Below are positions 9,104-18,812 of a stretch of 64,000 nt of DNA, in pieces; position 1 is the first letter of the stretch, and every line of letters starts with the position of its first letter. The position numbers and the translations under genes are program-made. The notes beneath the pieces are model-generated. The model did no database searches. It saw only the letters and a list, made by a program, of their open reading frames with translations, and was not told where the DNA came from. The stretch comes from Muribaculaceae bacterium (GTDB lineage: Bacteria > Bacteroidota > Bacteroidia > Bacteroidales > Muribaculaceae). Where the stretch lies: contig JAFLTW010000001.1 of the NCBI GenBank assembly GCA_022509085.1, forward strand, positions 310,001 through 374,000, read 5' to 3'.

Positions 9104-10448
9104 CCCCCTGGATAGCGATATACGACGCAAGGCATTCAATAAGTTTAAAGGAGTCCTGAATGGCTCCGAGGCCGCCATCCCTGACGGGGAGGTGGTCCAG
9201 CAGGCTTCGGGTACCCTTACGGCGCGCTTCACGGCCTCGCTGATACCGGCAAACTCGCGTGTAGTTGACCTTACTGCGGGTCTGGGCGTGAACACTCTGT
9301 GGTTCAGCAAGAAGGCATCCCACGTCACAGCCATCGAGCTGAACCCACACCGGGCTGAAGTCCTGGAGGAAAATCTCAGGAACGCCGGTATCCGTAACGT
9401 AGATGTGGTAGCGGCCAACTGTCTGGAATGGCTCTCCGACAACACAATCTCTCCACAGGATGCCACAAAGGCTTTTGATATAGCCTACGTCGACCCCTCA
9501 CGTAGGTCTGATTCCGGCAAACGCGTATTCCTCTTCGATGACTGCTCGCCGAGCCTTTCCGCCGTAATCAATCTGTTTCAAGGCCGAACCTCGCGCCTTC
9601 TGGTCAAGGCCTCTCCCCTCCTCGACATCTCCTCCATTTTCAAGGAGTTCCCTCAGACAACGACCATCTACGTTCTCGAGAGCCACAATGAAGTCAAGGA
9701 ACTGCTCATAGATATGGATCTTTCCCTTGACCCGTCCTCCCAACCTGAGGCAGCGACCATTCCCAGAACAGTGAAATGTGTAATGCTCCCAGAACCTGTA
9801 GCCGAATCCTCAGCGCTCCCAGAACCTGGAGCCGAATCCTCAGCGCTCCCAGAACCTGGAGCCGAATCCTCAGCGCTCTCAGAAACTGGAGCCGAATCCT
9901 CAGCGCTCTCAGAAACTGGAGTTGAATCTGCAGCGCTCTCAGAAACTGGAGCTGAATCTGCAGCGCTCTCAGAAACTGGAGCTGAGCGTAAAGCGCTCTC
10001 AGACGGTGGAACTGCCATAGTATGGGAGTTCCCTTTCGATGAAAGCAGCGAACCTACTCCTGTCTTTTACCTTAAGAGCAGCGAAGAAGTACATCCCGGC
10101 TGCTATGTCTACGAACCCTCCCCCTCCATAATGAAGGCAGCCGGATTCAACCGCCTTCAATCCTACTTCCCGGAACTGAAGAAATTTTCACCCAACACTC
10201 ACCTCTTCATGGGCAATGAATTATTTGCCGATTTTCCGGGTAAGATCTTCAGGGTTGACGCCCTGCTCCGCAGCAGTGACCTGAAGAAAATGAAGGGCAG
10301 CCGCGCCAGCGTAATCTCCCGCAACCATCCCGCCAAGGCCTCCGAACTCGAGGCACGCTATCGCCTTAAATCCTCTGACACCACCTACCTCATCGCAGCC
10401 ACCATCGGCTCCTCCAAGCTCATCCTCTCCGCCTCCCGCCTCCCCTAA
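9096..10448 (+). CDS. Class I SAM-dependent methyltransferase with THUMP-like C-terminal domain
   Basis: VVDLTAGLGVNTLWFSKKASHVTAIELNPHRAEVLEENL; DIAYVDPSRR; overlaps ligA by 8 nt. Confidence 0.8.
   Translation: MPDPLDSDIRRKAFNKFKGVLNGSEAAIPDGEVVQQASGTLTARFTASLIPANSRVVDLTAGLGVNTLWFSKKASHVTAIELNPHRAEVLEENLRNAGIRNVDVVAANCLEWLSDNTISPQDATKAFDIAYVDPSRRSDSGKRVFLFDDCSPSLSAVINLFQGRTSRLLVKASPLLDISSIFKEFPQTTTIYVLESHNEVKELLIDMDLSLDPSSQPEAATIPRTVKCVMLPEPVAESSALPEPGAESSALPEPGAESSALSETGAESSALSETGVESAALSETGAESAALSETGAERKALSDGGTAIVWEFPFDESSEPTPVFYLKSSEEVHPGCYVYEPSPSIMKAAGFNRLQSYFPELKKFSPNTHLFMGNELFADFPGKIFRVDALLRSSDLKKMKGSRASVISRNHPAKASELEARYRLKSSDTTYLIAATIGSSKLILSASRLP
9786..10010 (+). repeat. 30-bp in-frame minisatellite (7 full + 1 partial units) inside the methyltransferase gene
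   Basis: ctcccagaacctggagccgaatcctcagcg-type units, encoding (L[PS]E[PT][GV][AV]ES[SA]A)n. Confidence 0.95.
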
Positions 10449-10449
10449 T

Positions 10450-10610
10450 CCCCCTCCTCCCCAATCCCCGCCTCCCCAATCCCTCGCCTCCCTTGTTTGT
10501 CTCCGGAGCGAGTCGCAGGCTCGCTTCATTTGTCCCCCGATCCTCCTCATGATTCATCATGCTTCATCACGCTTCATCATGCTCCATCATGCTCCCTCAC
10601 GTTGCGGCAA
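10450..10610. repeat. Interspersed C-rich intergenic element, copy A, with conserved hairpin and ~10-bp CATCA(T/C)GCTT-type tandem repeats
   Basis: 10495-10538 is ~39/44 identical to 60870-60914; hairpin GGAGCGAG-tcgcagg-CTCGCTTC. Confidence 0.7.
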
Positions 10611-10752
10611 TCCACACTGCAAAATTACAAATTATTTTTACGACTCCAATTTTTTGCATTATCACCGAAATGATATGGGCTGTCTGTATGTATTTGCCTT
10701 CCAACCAATTTAGCCCTGATAAAAAAATGTTGAAAGTTTCAGTGATTTTTTA

Positions 10753-10760
10753 TAACTTTG
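10753..10760 (+). promoter_or_regulatory. -7 box (TAACTTTG) upstream of mreB operon
   Basis: TAnnTTTG match ~50 bp upstream of mreB. Confidence 0.6.
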
Positions 10761-10808
10761 CATATTCAAATTAAATCAACGAAATCTCAACCCCGCATAT
10801 AGATATTA

Positions 10809-11831
10809 ATGGGACTTTTTTCATTCACACAAGAAATAGCGATGGACCTTGGCACGGCCAACACCATCATCATTCATAACGGCAAAATGGTTGTAGACGA
10901 GCCTTCTGTCGTAGCTTTGGAAAATCGTCAGCCCGTAAGGATGCTTGCAGTAGGCACCCAGGCCCACCAGATGGAAGGTAAGGAACCTCCCGGCATCATC
11001 ACCATCCGTCCGCTCCGCGACGGCGTTATCGCCGACTTTAAGGCCGCTGAGCTCATGATCCGCGGTATGGTGAAGATGATCAGCTCCAAAAGAAGCTGGT
11101 TTTCCCCCTCCCTCCGTATGGTGGTATGCATTCCCTCAGGTTCCACTGAAGTGGAGATCCGTGCGGTCCGCGACTCGAGCGAACATGCCGGAGGCCGCGA
11201 GGTGTACATGATCTATGAGCCTATGGCTGCCGCTCTCGGCATTGGCCTCGACGTGGAGAAGCCCGAGGGCAACATGATTGTCGACATAGGCGGTGGCACC
11301 ACCGAGATTGCAGTAATTTCCCTCGGTGGAATCGTGAGCAACAAGAGTATCCGCGTGGCCGGCGACGACCTTACTGCCGATATTGTGGAGCATATGGGGC
11401 GGGTACACAACCTCCGCGTCGGCGCTCCGATGGCAGAGAAAATCAAGATTAACGTCGGTTCGGCACTCCCCGTGCTCGACAATCCCCCTGAGCCCTATCT
11501 GGTGAGCGGGCCCAACAAGATGAACGCGCTCCCGATGGAGGTGGAGGTGACGCATGAAGAAATCTCACACTGTATCGACAAGAGCATATCGAAGATGGAG
11601 GAAGCCATAATGTCGGCTCTCGAACAGACACCCTCCGAACTCTATAGTGACATCATGCGCAACGGCATCTATCTCGCCGGTGGCGGCGCACTGCTCCGCG
11701 GCCTCGCCAAACGCCTCAGCGACAAGATCCAGATTGAATTCAAGGTGGCCGAAGACCCCTTGCACGCTGTGGCCCGCGGCACAGGTATCGCACTCAAAAA
11801 CATCCACAAGTTTAATTTCCTGATTCGATAA
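10809..11831 (+). CDS. mreB: Rod shape-determining protein MreB
   Basis: AMDLGTANTIIIHNGKMVVDEPSVVA, GNMIVDIGGGTTEIAVISLGGIV. Confidence 0.95.
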   Translation: MGLFSFTQEIAMDLGTANTIIIHNGKMVVDEPSVVALENRQPVRMLAVGTQAHQMEGKEPPGIITIRPLRDGVIADFKAAELMIRGMVKMISSKRSWFSPSLRMVVCIPSGSTEVEIRAVRDSSEHAGGREVYMIYEPMAAALGIGLDVEKPEGNMIVDIGGGTTEIAVISLGGIVSNKSIRVAGDDLTADIVEHMGRVHNLRVGAPMAEKIKINVGSALPVLDNPPEPYLVSGPNKMNALPMEVEVTHEEISHCIDKSISKMEEAIMSALEQTPSELYSDIMRNGIYLAGGGALLRGLAKRLSDKIQIEFKVAEDPLHAVARGTGIALKNIHKFNFLIR

Positions 11832-11838
11832 TTCTCGG

Positions 11839-11866
11839 GCCGCGGAAGCAATTCCGCGGCTTTTAG
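11839..11866 (+). terminator. 9-bp stem with GCAA tetraloop and T-tract between mreB and mreC
   Basis: GCCGCGGAA-GCAA-TTCCGCGGC-TTTT. Confidence 0.75.
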
Positions 11867-11888
11867 AGTCTTGATACAGGCGTAGGGA

Positions 11889-12728
11889 ATGCGCAATCTT
11901 ATAGATTTCATACTTAAGTATAGCGCCGTCTTCGTTTTCACGTTCCTTTTCGTGATCAGTTTCGTTTTGCTTGTGAGCAACGGCAGATTCCACTCCTCCG
12001 TATGGTTCACGAGCGCCAACGCCCTGTCTTCCAAACTCTACGGTATGAGCAACGGAGTCTCGAGCTACTTCAATCTGAAGGCCGTAAACGCCTCCCTGCA
12101 GCAGAACAATGCACTGCTTGAAAACGAGGTGCTCAACCTTCGAATGCAGCTTGCGCGATACAGGTCGCTCTATGCCGACAGCGTCGATTTCTCCGGCACA
12201 AGACGCTTCGACTATGTTCTGGCCACCGTACTCAACAACGGCACTCGCCACCCCCGAAATTATTTCACAATCGACAAGGGATATGCCGACGGTGTGGAGA
12301 GCGGTATGGGCGTGGCCGACCAGAACGGCATCGTAGGTATCGTCAATGTTGCAGGTAAGAATACATCCCGTGTAATCTCCCTGCTCAACACCACCCAACA
12401 TATTTCCGTGCGTCTGAAAGGCACCAACACCATCGGCTCGCTTTCCTGGAAGGTCAACGATCCCAATGTGGCATATATGGAGGAGGTGCCCCGGCACTCT
12501 ACGTTCCAGCTGGGCGACACGGTAGTGACAAGCGGCTACTCCACATCTTTCCCCGCCGACATACCCGTTGGCACGGTTTTGGGTAAGGTGAAGACTGACA
12601 ACGACAATTTCTATGTGCTAAAAGTCCGGCTCGCCAGCGACTTCAACCATCTCACCACAGTCAGGGTGCTGAAAGACAAGTTTAAAAACGAACTGGATTC
12701 TCTCCAGACTCTCGACATCTCGGAATAA
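11889..12728 (+). CDS. mreC: Rod shape-determining protein MreC
   Basis: N-terminal TM helix, coiled coil, GVVNVAGKNTSRVISLLN, DTVVTSGYSTSFPADIPVGTV. Confidence 0.9.
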   Translation: MRNLIDFILKYSAVFVFTFLFVISFVLLVSNGRFHSSVWFTSANALSSKLYGMSNGVSSYFNLKAVNASLQQNNALLENEVLNLRMQLARYRSLYADSVDFSGTRRFDYVLATVLNNGTRHPRNYFTIDKGYADGVESGMGVADQNGIVGIVNVAGKNTSRVISLLNTTQHISVRLKGTNTIGSLSWKVNDPNVAYMEEVPRHSTFQLGDTVVTSGYSTSFPADIPVGTVLGKVKTDNDNFYVLKVRLASDFNHLTTVRVLKDKFKNELDSLQTLDISE

Positions 12729-12736
12729 GCGAAGTA

Positions 12737-13270
12737 ATGATGGAAATCACGAATATCACCTCCCCCCTGAGGTTTGTGGCGCTCTTCATAGGGCTCCTGC
12801 TGCTTCAGGTGCTGGTGTGCAACAATATCCTCCTCTTTGGGGTGGCCGTGCCTTTCGTGTATATCTACTTCATCATCACTTTGCCCATGAATGTCTCGCT
12901 CCCGCTGCTGATGTCGCTCGCATTCTCAATGGGTTTCCTGATCGACCTCTTTGGCGACACCCTCGGCCTCAACTGCATGGCGTCGCTGATACTTTCCGTG
13001 CTCAAGAAACCGATTTTCTATGCCTACATGCACCGCGAGGAAAAATTCCTGGCAGCCATACCATCCATCTCCTCGATGGGATGGCCAAACTATCTCAAAT
13101 TCATTTTATCTCTCAGCACGATTTTCTGCCTTATCATATTCGGCATCGAGCTTTTCAGTTTTGCATCGTTCGGCAGAATCATTCTGATGGCGGCCTCCAG
13201 CTCTCTCTTCACCATCGTGACCCTCATCGCCGCCGATTCTCTTTTCAACCGTGAGCCTGACCGCTCTTAG
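12737..13270 (+). CDS. mreD: Rod shape-determining protein MreD
   Basis: Polytopic membrane protein in mreBCD-mrdA-rodA order. Confidence 0.85.
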   Translation: MMEITNITSPLRFVALFIGLLLLQVLVCNNILLFGVAVPFVYIYFIITLPMNVSLPLLMSLAFSMGFLIDLFGDTLGLNCMASLILSVLKKPIFYAYMHREEKFLAAIPSISSMGWPNYLKFILSLSTIFCLIIFGIELFSFASFGRIILMAASSSLFTIVTLIAADSLFNREPDRS

Positions 13271-13272
13271 AA

Positions 13273-15105
13273 ATGAAAGATTACAATCTCGAAAACAGAA
13301 AATATATCATCGTAGGCTTCCTGGTGCTGATTCTTCTCATATTCGGTATCAGGCTCTTCAACCTCCAGCTCAGCGACAACAAATATAAGGAAAGCGCTCT
13401 GAGCAACGCGTTTCTGCGTAAGGTTACCTTCCCGGCCCGCGGCCTCGTTTACGACCGTAACGGCAATCTGGTTGTGTTCAACGAACCTGCCTACGATGTG
13501 ATGCTCATCCCTAAAGACCTCGGTAAGGATTTCGACACTCTTGCGCTTGCCGGAGTGCTCGGCCTCACCCGTGAGGAAATTCTCGGCAAGTGGGAAGAGA
13601 TGAGGCGTCAGCCATCATATTCGGCATACACTCCCCAGAAACTGATTTCCCATCTCTCGCCGGAAGAATACGGGAAACTTCAGGAGAAACTCTACCTCTT
13701 TCCCGGAGTCTTCGTGCAGACGCGCACCATCCGCGACTATCGGTATCACGCCGGAGCCAATATTCTTGGCAATATCCGCGAGGTGTCGCAGTCGGAACTG
13801 GAAAACGATGACTATTATCGCCCCGGCGACTATACCGGCGACCTCGGCATCGAGAAGAGCTATGAGAAGACCCTGAGGGGCGTGAAGGGGGAGGAACTCC
13901 TTATGAAGGACGCCCTGGGCAGAATAAAGGGAAAGTTTGAGGGAGGCGCACGCGACGTTGCTCCCGTCTCGGGCAAGAACCTTACCCTCTCGATCGATAT
14001 GGAGCTGCAGGAATACGGCGAGCAACTGATGAAGGGCAAGAAGGGAGCCATCGTGGCCATCGAGCCATCCACTGGCGAGATTCTGGCTCTCGTCACCTCC
14101 CCTAACTATGATCCCTCGCTGCTTACCGGCAAGGAACGTGGACGGAACTATGCAGCCCTCAATGCCGACCCCCAGCTGCCGCTCTACGACCGCTCAATAC
14201 AGGGAGCCTATCCTCCGGGATCGACCTTCAAACCCTCCCAGGCCCTTATACTGCTGCAGGAGGGCGTTGTGACACTCGGCACGGCCTATCCGTGCTATCA
14301 TGGCTATGTTAACGGTCTGCGTGTGGGATGCCACGGCCACGCCTCCCCTATCGCTCTGAAACCCGCTCTACAGACTTCCTGTAACGCATACTTCTGCTGG
14401 GGACTGAAGAATTTTCTCGACCGTAAGGGAGGCAACCGCGACGAGCTATTCACACGCTGGAAAGACTATATGGTAAGTATGGGCTACGGCTACCCTCTCG
14501 GTGTTGACCTCCCGCACGAGCGCCGCGGGTTTATCCCTAATGCGGAGTTCTACAACAATTCTTTCCGTGGAAACAAGTGGTCGGCAAATTCCATTATCTC
14601 AATCTCTATAGGTCAGGGCGAGATTCTGGCCACCCCGCTTCAGATTGCCAACCTTTGCGCCACTATTGCTAACCGCGGCTTTTTCTATACTCCACACATT
14701 GTGAAGGCTGTGGAAGGCGAGGAAATCGACCCGAAGTTTAAGGAGAAACATGCCCCCGACATCAAGAGAGATTATTATGAGGCTGTTGCCGAGGGTATGC
14801 GAATGGCCGTGCTCGGAGGCACCTGCAAGGGGGCCAACATTCCGGGTTTGGAGGTGAGCGGTAAGACTGGTACAGCCCAGAATCCCCATGGCAAGGACCA
14901 TTCGGCATTTATGGGGTTCGCACCTTTCAATAATCCCAAGATTGCCGTGGTGGCCTATATTGAAAACGCCGGTTTCGGCGCCACTTATGGCGTACCAATC
15001 GGCTCCCTGATGATAGAGAAATACCTCAACGGTGAGATCAGTGAGTCCCGCAAGGGAGTGGAACAGCGCATGATGTCGACAAATCTTACAGGAGGGAAAA
15101 ATTAA
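13273..15105 (+). CDS. mrdA: Penicillin-binding protein 2
   Basis: GAYPPGSTFKP (SxxK), TSCNAYFCWG, VSGKTGTAQNPHG (KTG). Confidence 0.94.
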   Translation: MKDYNLENRKYIIVGFLVLILLIFGIRLFNLQLSDNKYKESALSNAFLRKVTFPARGLVYDRNGNLVVFNEPAYDVMLIPKDLGKDFDTLALAGVLGLTREEILGKWEEMRRQPSYSAYTPQKLISHLSPEEYGKLQEKLYLFPGVFVQTRTIRDYRYHAGANILGNIREVSQSELENDDYYRPGDYTGDLGIEKSYEKTLRGVKGEELLMKDALGRIKGKFEGGARDVAPVSGKNLTLSIDMELQEYGEQLMKGKKGAIVAIEPSTGEILALVTSPNYDPSLLTGKERGRNYAALNADPQLPLYDRSIQGAYPPGSTFKPSQALILLQEGVVTLGTAYPCYHGYVNGLRVGCHGHASPIALKPALQTSCNAYFCWGLKNFLDRKGGNRDELFTRWKDYMVSMGYGYPLGVDLPHERRGFIPNAEFYNNSFRGNKWSANSIISISIGQGEILATPLQIANLCATIANRGFFYTPHIVKAVEGEEIDPKFKEKHAPDIKRDYYEAVAEGMRMAVLGGTCKGANIPGLEVSGKTGTAQNPHGKDHSAFMGFAPFNNPKIAVVAYIENAGFGATYGVPIGSLMIEKYLNGEISESRKGVEQRMMSTNLTGGKN

Positions 15106-15113
15106 CGGACCCT

Positions 15114-16577
15114 ATGGAGCGCACCTATATCGAATCTCAGAGAGGCTTTTTCGGCAGTATCGACTGGATCACAATCGTGCTCTACCTGATCATGGTGGTG
15201 GCTGGCGCCGTCAGCATATATGCCGCAAGCTATGACTTCGAGGGTGAGCGAATGTTTGATTTCAACCAGTTTTCGGGCAAGCAGTTCGTCTGGATCGGTC
15301 TGGCCCTTGTGCTGGCAACGGTAATACTGCTCCTTGACGCGCGAATCTACGACATTTATGCCTTCCCGATTTTCGGCGCGGTGCTCCTCCTGCTCCTCGT
15401 CACCATATTTATAGCCCCGGACATCAAGGGGAGCCGCTCCTGGATAAGCTTCGGAGCCGTCAGCCTCCAACCGGCGGAGTTCGGCAAGTTTGCCACCTCC
15501 CTCGCCCTGGCAAAGCTTTTCGACTCCTATAATTTCTCACTCAACGCCAAGCCCTCCAACTATCTGAAGGCTCTCCTTATAGTTTTCCTCCCCGTAATGC
15601 TGATTCTTCTCCAGCATGAGACAGGCACCGCCCTGGCCTATTTCTCGCTCGTTTTCGTGCTCTATCGTGAAGGGATGAGCGGGCTGGTTCTCTTCGGTAT
15701 CGTTCTGCTCGTCACAATCTTCGTGGTGACTCTCAAGTATTTTGAGCCGCTGGCCATCGGCATGTCGGGGGGTGAACTGTCCGTCTTTATTCTGGTAACC
15801 GTGGTTTTCACAGCCATGCTCCTGCTCTACTGCAAGGATCCTCGCACGGCTCGCAACGTAGGGTTGTGGTTCCTTTTCTGCGCTGGAGTGATGGCGTTGT
15901 TATCAGCCTTGGGTGTTGACGTGCCTGGCACTCTCTGCTGCGTAATTTCCATTCTCGTGGCCGTGGGATACACGGCGCTGGTGATGATGCGCCGTACGTT
16001 GCAGAAGTTTATCGTCACTATAATTTTTGCCGTCATCGGCATCGGATTCATGTATTCCGTTGGTTATGTCTTCAATCATGTGATGCAGCCCCACCAGAAG
16101 GAACGCATCGAGGAGACGCTCGGAATCACCGACGATATTCGCGGCAGCGGCTACAATGTCAACCAGAGCAAGATAGCAATAGGCTCCGGTGGCCTCTCGG
16201 GCAAAGGTTTTCTCAACGGCACCCAGACGAAGCTCAAGTATGTGCCCGAACAACATACGGATTTCATCTTCTGCACCATTGGAGAGGAGGAGGGATTCGT
16301 GGGCGCCGTTGGTGTCCTGATCCTTTTCCTGCTGCTCATCTGGAGGGTAATCCACATCGCGGAGCGCCAGCCATCCAATTTCGGAAGGGTCTACGGCTAT
16401 TGCGTCGCATCTTTCCTTATTTTCCATGTCTGCATAAATGTGGGGATGGTGCTCGGCCTGTGCCCGGTTATCGGTATCCCGCTTCCCTTTTTCAGCTACG
16501 GGGGCTCTTCCCTGTGGGGCTTCACAACCCTCCTTTTCATCCTTCTGGCCATCGATGCCTCCAGAAAAGAGAGCTGA
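15114..16577 (+). CDS. rodA: Rod shape-determining protein RodA (SEDS family)
   Basis: GSRSWISFGAVSLQPAEFGKFA, PEQHTDFIFCTIGEEEGF, GIPLPFFSYGGSSL. Confidence 0.94.
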   Translation: MERTYIESQRGFFGSIDWITIVLYLIMVVAGAVSIYAASYDFEGERMFDFNQFSGKQFVWIGLALVLATVILLLDARIYDIYAFPIFGAVLLLLLVTIFIAPDIKGSRSWISFGAVSLQPAEFGKFATSLALAKLFDSYNFSLNAKPSNYLKALLIVFLPVMLILLQHETGTALAYFSLVFVLYREGMSGLVLFGIVLLVTIFVVTLKYFEPLAIGMSGGELSVFILVTVVFTAMLLLYCKDPRTARNVGLWFLFCAGVMALLSALGVDVPGTLCCVISILVAVGYTALVMMRRTLQKFIVTIIFAVIGIGFMYSVGYVFNHVMQPHQKERIEETLGITDDIRGSGYNVNQSKIAIGSGGLSGKGFLNGTQTKLKYVPEQHTDFIFCTIGEEEGFVGAVGVLILFLLLIWRVIHIAERQPSNFGRVYGYCVASFLIFHVCINVGMVLGLCPVIGIPLPFFSYGGSSLWGFTTLLFILLAIDASRKES

Positions 16578-16633
16578 TTACAACAGAATGCCTAAAATAT
16601 TGTTATACTAATAAGACCAAAACTTTTTTTACC

Positions 16634-16969
16634 ATGGCAAACAAAAGAGAATTCAAGAAATCTGTAGAGGCTCTTTCGTCAGCGCTCGCCAGCGAGATGA
16701 TGGCCAGCTATTACAACGAAAAGGAAGCCGACAGAGGTAAGATCTCGCTGGCCATAGCCAAGCTCGCTTCGGCTATGGGGCAGGCTAAGCAGCATGCCAA
16801 CCAGCTCTTCGGCAAAGGCGTTAAAGACTTTGAAAATCTTGCAGCCTACAATAAAGCCAAGGCCGCACACACCAAGACCAAATATCAGGAAGCCATCGCG
16901 AAATACAACGAGGCTCTCGAGGAGGCGCTTAAGGCCTACAACGAAGGAATGCCCAAAAACAGCAAATGA
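16634..16969 (+). CDS. Small helical hypothetical protein
   Basis: ATG at 16634 follows an A/T-rich leader; ORF-track start at 16400 lies inside rodA. Confidence 0.7.
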   Translation: MANKREFKKSVEALSSALASEMMASYYNEKEADRGKISLAIAKLASAMGQAKQHANQLFGKGVKDFENLAAYNKAKAAHTKTKYQEAIAKYNEALEEALKAYNEGMPKNSK

Positions 16970-17766
16970 TCCCAAACCTCCACATCTGCCTGCTCCCCAT
17001 GCCTATAAAGTGGGGCGACAAGGAGGCTAATCTGAATTATCTCGAGGAGAAGCTCCGGGAAGTGCATCCCGGAACGGATCTTCTCATTCTCCCGGAAATG
17101 TTTTCCACCGGTTTCATCACCTCCGGCAAGGAGGAGGTGCGCGCGCTGGCGGAACGCAATTCCGGAGAGACTGTCGACTTTCTCAAGAGACTCGCGGCAC
17201 GTCACGGGCTCGCAATCGCCGGCAGCTTTATTGCCGATACCGGTGGCTCGCTCTTCAACCGTGCCTTCTTCATAGATTCCTATGGCGAGGAGGCATTTGC
17301 CGACAAGCGCCATCTCTTCACGATGGGAGGCGAAGATAAGATATTCTCCGCCGGCGACTCGAGGCTCTCGGTGCGCTATCGCGGATGGAACATCTCTATG
17401 GTGGTATGCTACGACATCCGTTTCCCGGTATGGTGTCGCAACAAGGAGAATGAATACGACCTCCTGATTGCCGTCGCCAACTGGCCGAAGGCGCGCGTCG
17501 AGGCTTGGACACACCTCCTTAAGGCCCGCGCTCTCGAAAACCTCTCGTACGTATGCGGCGTAAACTGCACCGGCACCGACCTCAACGGCTATTCCTACGA
17601 CGGAGCTTCCCACGTCTTCGACTTCAAGGGAGCCGACATCTCGATGAGAAGCGACAACTCAGACCTGATCTATGCCTCCCTGTCCCACGAGAAACTCCTC
17701 TCCTTCCGCCAGAAGTTTCCGGCCTGGAAAGACGCAGACAGCTTCGAGATCAACCTGGATATCTAA
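16966..17766 (+). CDS. Carbon-nitrogen hydrolase (nitrilase/omega-amidase, YafV-like)
   Basis: LLILPEMFSTGF (Glu), lysine region, MVVCYDIRFPVWCR (Cys nucleophile). Confidence 0.87.
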   Translation: MIPNLHICLLPMPIKWGDKEANLNYLEEKLREVHPGTDLLILPEMFSTGFITSGKEEVRALAERNSGETVDFLKRLAARHGLAIAGSFIADTGGSLFNRAFFIDSYGEEAFADKRHLFTMGGEDKIFSAGDSRLSVRYRGWNISMVVCYDIRFPVWCRNKENEYDLLIAVANWPKARVEAWTHLLKARALENLSYVCGVNCTGTDLNGYSYDGASHVFDFKGADISMRSDNSDLIYASLSHEKLLSFRQKFPAWKDADSFEINLDI

Positions 17767-17796
17767 CTTTAAATATAACTTTAAATCAAAAATATT

Positions 17797-18114
17797 ATGG
17801 CACTTCAATTCACAGACCAGACTGCTAAGGAAGCCATCGCTTCCGGCAAACCCGTAGTAATCGACTTTTGGGCCACTTGGTGCGGCCCCTGCATCAAACT
17901 CGGTCCCGCTGTAGAGGAACTGGCCGAGAAATATGGCGACAAGGCCATGATCGGCAAACTCAATATCGATGAAAACGACGAGGTGGCAAGCGAAAACCGC
18001 GTCCGGAATATCCCTACCGTCCTCTTCTTTAAGGATGGCGAGGTGAAAGACCGCAGTGTAGGTCTCGTAAGCCTCAGCGCCCTGGAGGAGAAACTCCTCG
18101 CGCTCCTCGGCTAA
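17797..18114 (+). CDS. trxA: Thioredoxin
   Basis: VVIDFWATWCGPCIKLGP, NIPTVLFFKDGE. Confidence 0.95.
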   Translation: MALQFTDQTAKEAIASGKPVVIDFWATWCGPCIKLGPAVEELAEKYGDKAMIGKLNIDENDEVASENRVRNIPTVLFFKDGEVKDRSVGLVSLSALEEKLLALLG

Positions 18115-18147
18115 GCGGAATCTTCAACGAAAGTTTTGCGGCGGGTG

Positions 18148-18702
18148 TCAGTGTCTCATACACGGCACCCGTCCATATTTCTGGAAGTGGGTCTTGTAAT
18201 AGTCCGTCTCCATGCTCGACACCACTACCCCATGGCTCGAGGCGTGGATAAACTGCTTTTCGTCGATCATTATCCCCACATGGTTGATTTTTGACCCCTT
18301 GTTGGTGATGAAAAACACGAGGTCGCCCGGCTTCACCTGGCGTTCCTTTATCTCTTCGCAAAATTCAGCCTGCTTGGCCGAGTTACGCGGCAGTTTGCAT
18401 CCTATAGTCTGCTCATACACCACCATCACCATTCCGCTGCAGTCGGTGCCCTTCCCCTTGTCCTGTTTTCCGAAGACGTAGGGAGTCTCGAGCCATTTGA
18501 ACGCCTCGTCTACCACCCTTAGCTCATCACCCGCCAGGCTCCGCTCCACATCCTTCTCAATCTGATGCTCCACCTTAAGCCGCTCGGCCTTCGTCATCCC
18601 GCGCCTCACCGAACGCCGATGTGAAGAACACCCCGTAAGCAGAACCGCAAGGGAAAACACAATAATAAGGTATGAATGGGGTCTTGATCCTGATGTTCGC
18701 AT
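18148..18702 (-). CDS. C40 family (NlpC/P60) peptidase lipoprotein
   Basis: Lipobox LTGC; TDCSGMVMVVYEQ, KPGDLVFFI, NHVGIMIDEKQFIHAS; start MRTSGSR preferred over ORF start 18747. Confidence 0.87.
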   Translation of the reverse strand: MRTSGSRPHSYLIIVFSLAVLLTGCSSHRRSVRRGMTKAERLKVEHQIEKDVERSLAGDELRVVDEAFKWLETPYVFGKQDKGKGTDCSGMVMVVYEQTIGCKLPRNSAKQAEFCEEIKERQVKPGDLVFFITNKGSKINHVGIMIDEKQFIHASSHGVVVSSMETDYYKTHFQKYGRVPCMRH

Positions 18703-18772
18703 TCCGATTACAAAATTATATAAAATTGGATAAAAAAACTTCATCAAATTTGGTCAATTAAAAAAGAAATTG

Positions 18773-18780
18773 TAATTTTG
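18773..18780 (+). promoter_or_regulatory. -7 box (TAATTTTG) upstream of tRNA-Gln
   Basis: TAnnTTTG match 32 bp before the mature tRNA. Confidence 0.6.
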
Positions 18781-18812
18781 CATCGTCTTTCAGAGGAAAG
18801 GCATCCCGACAT

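Noticed and set aside
9668-10018. Minus-strand repetitive ORF (SAPVSESAEDSAPGSGSAED...)
   Set aside because: Mirror image of the 30-bp in-frame repeat inside the methyltransferase; sense frame is continuous with the catalytic domain
10221-10550. Minus-strand 109-aa ORF rich in Gly (GGGDWGGGGLGEAGG)
   Set aside because: Translation of the C-rich interspersed element and antisense methyltransferase end; low complexity
16400-16633. N-terminal extension of the small helical protein as given in the ORF track
   Set aside because: Overlaps rodA out of frame; ATG at 16634 follows a normal leader
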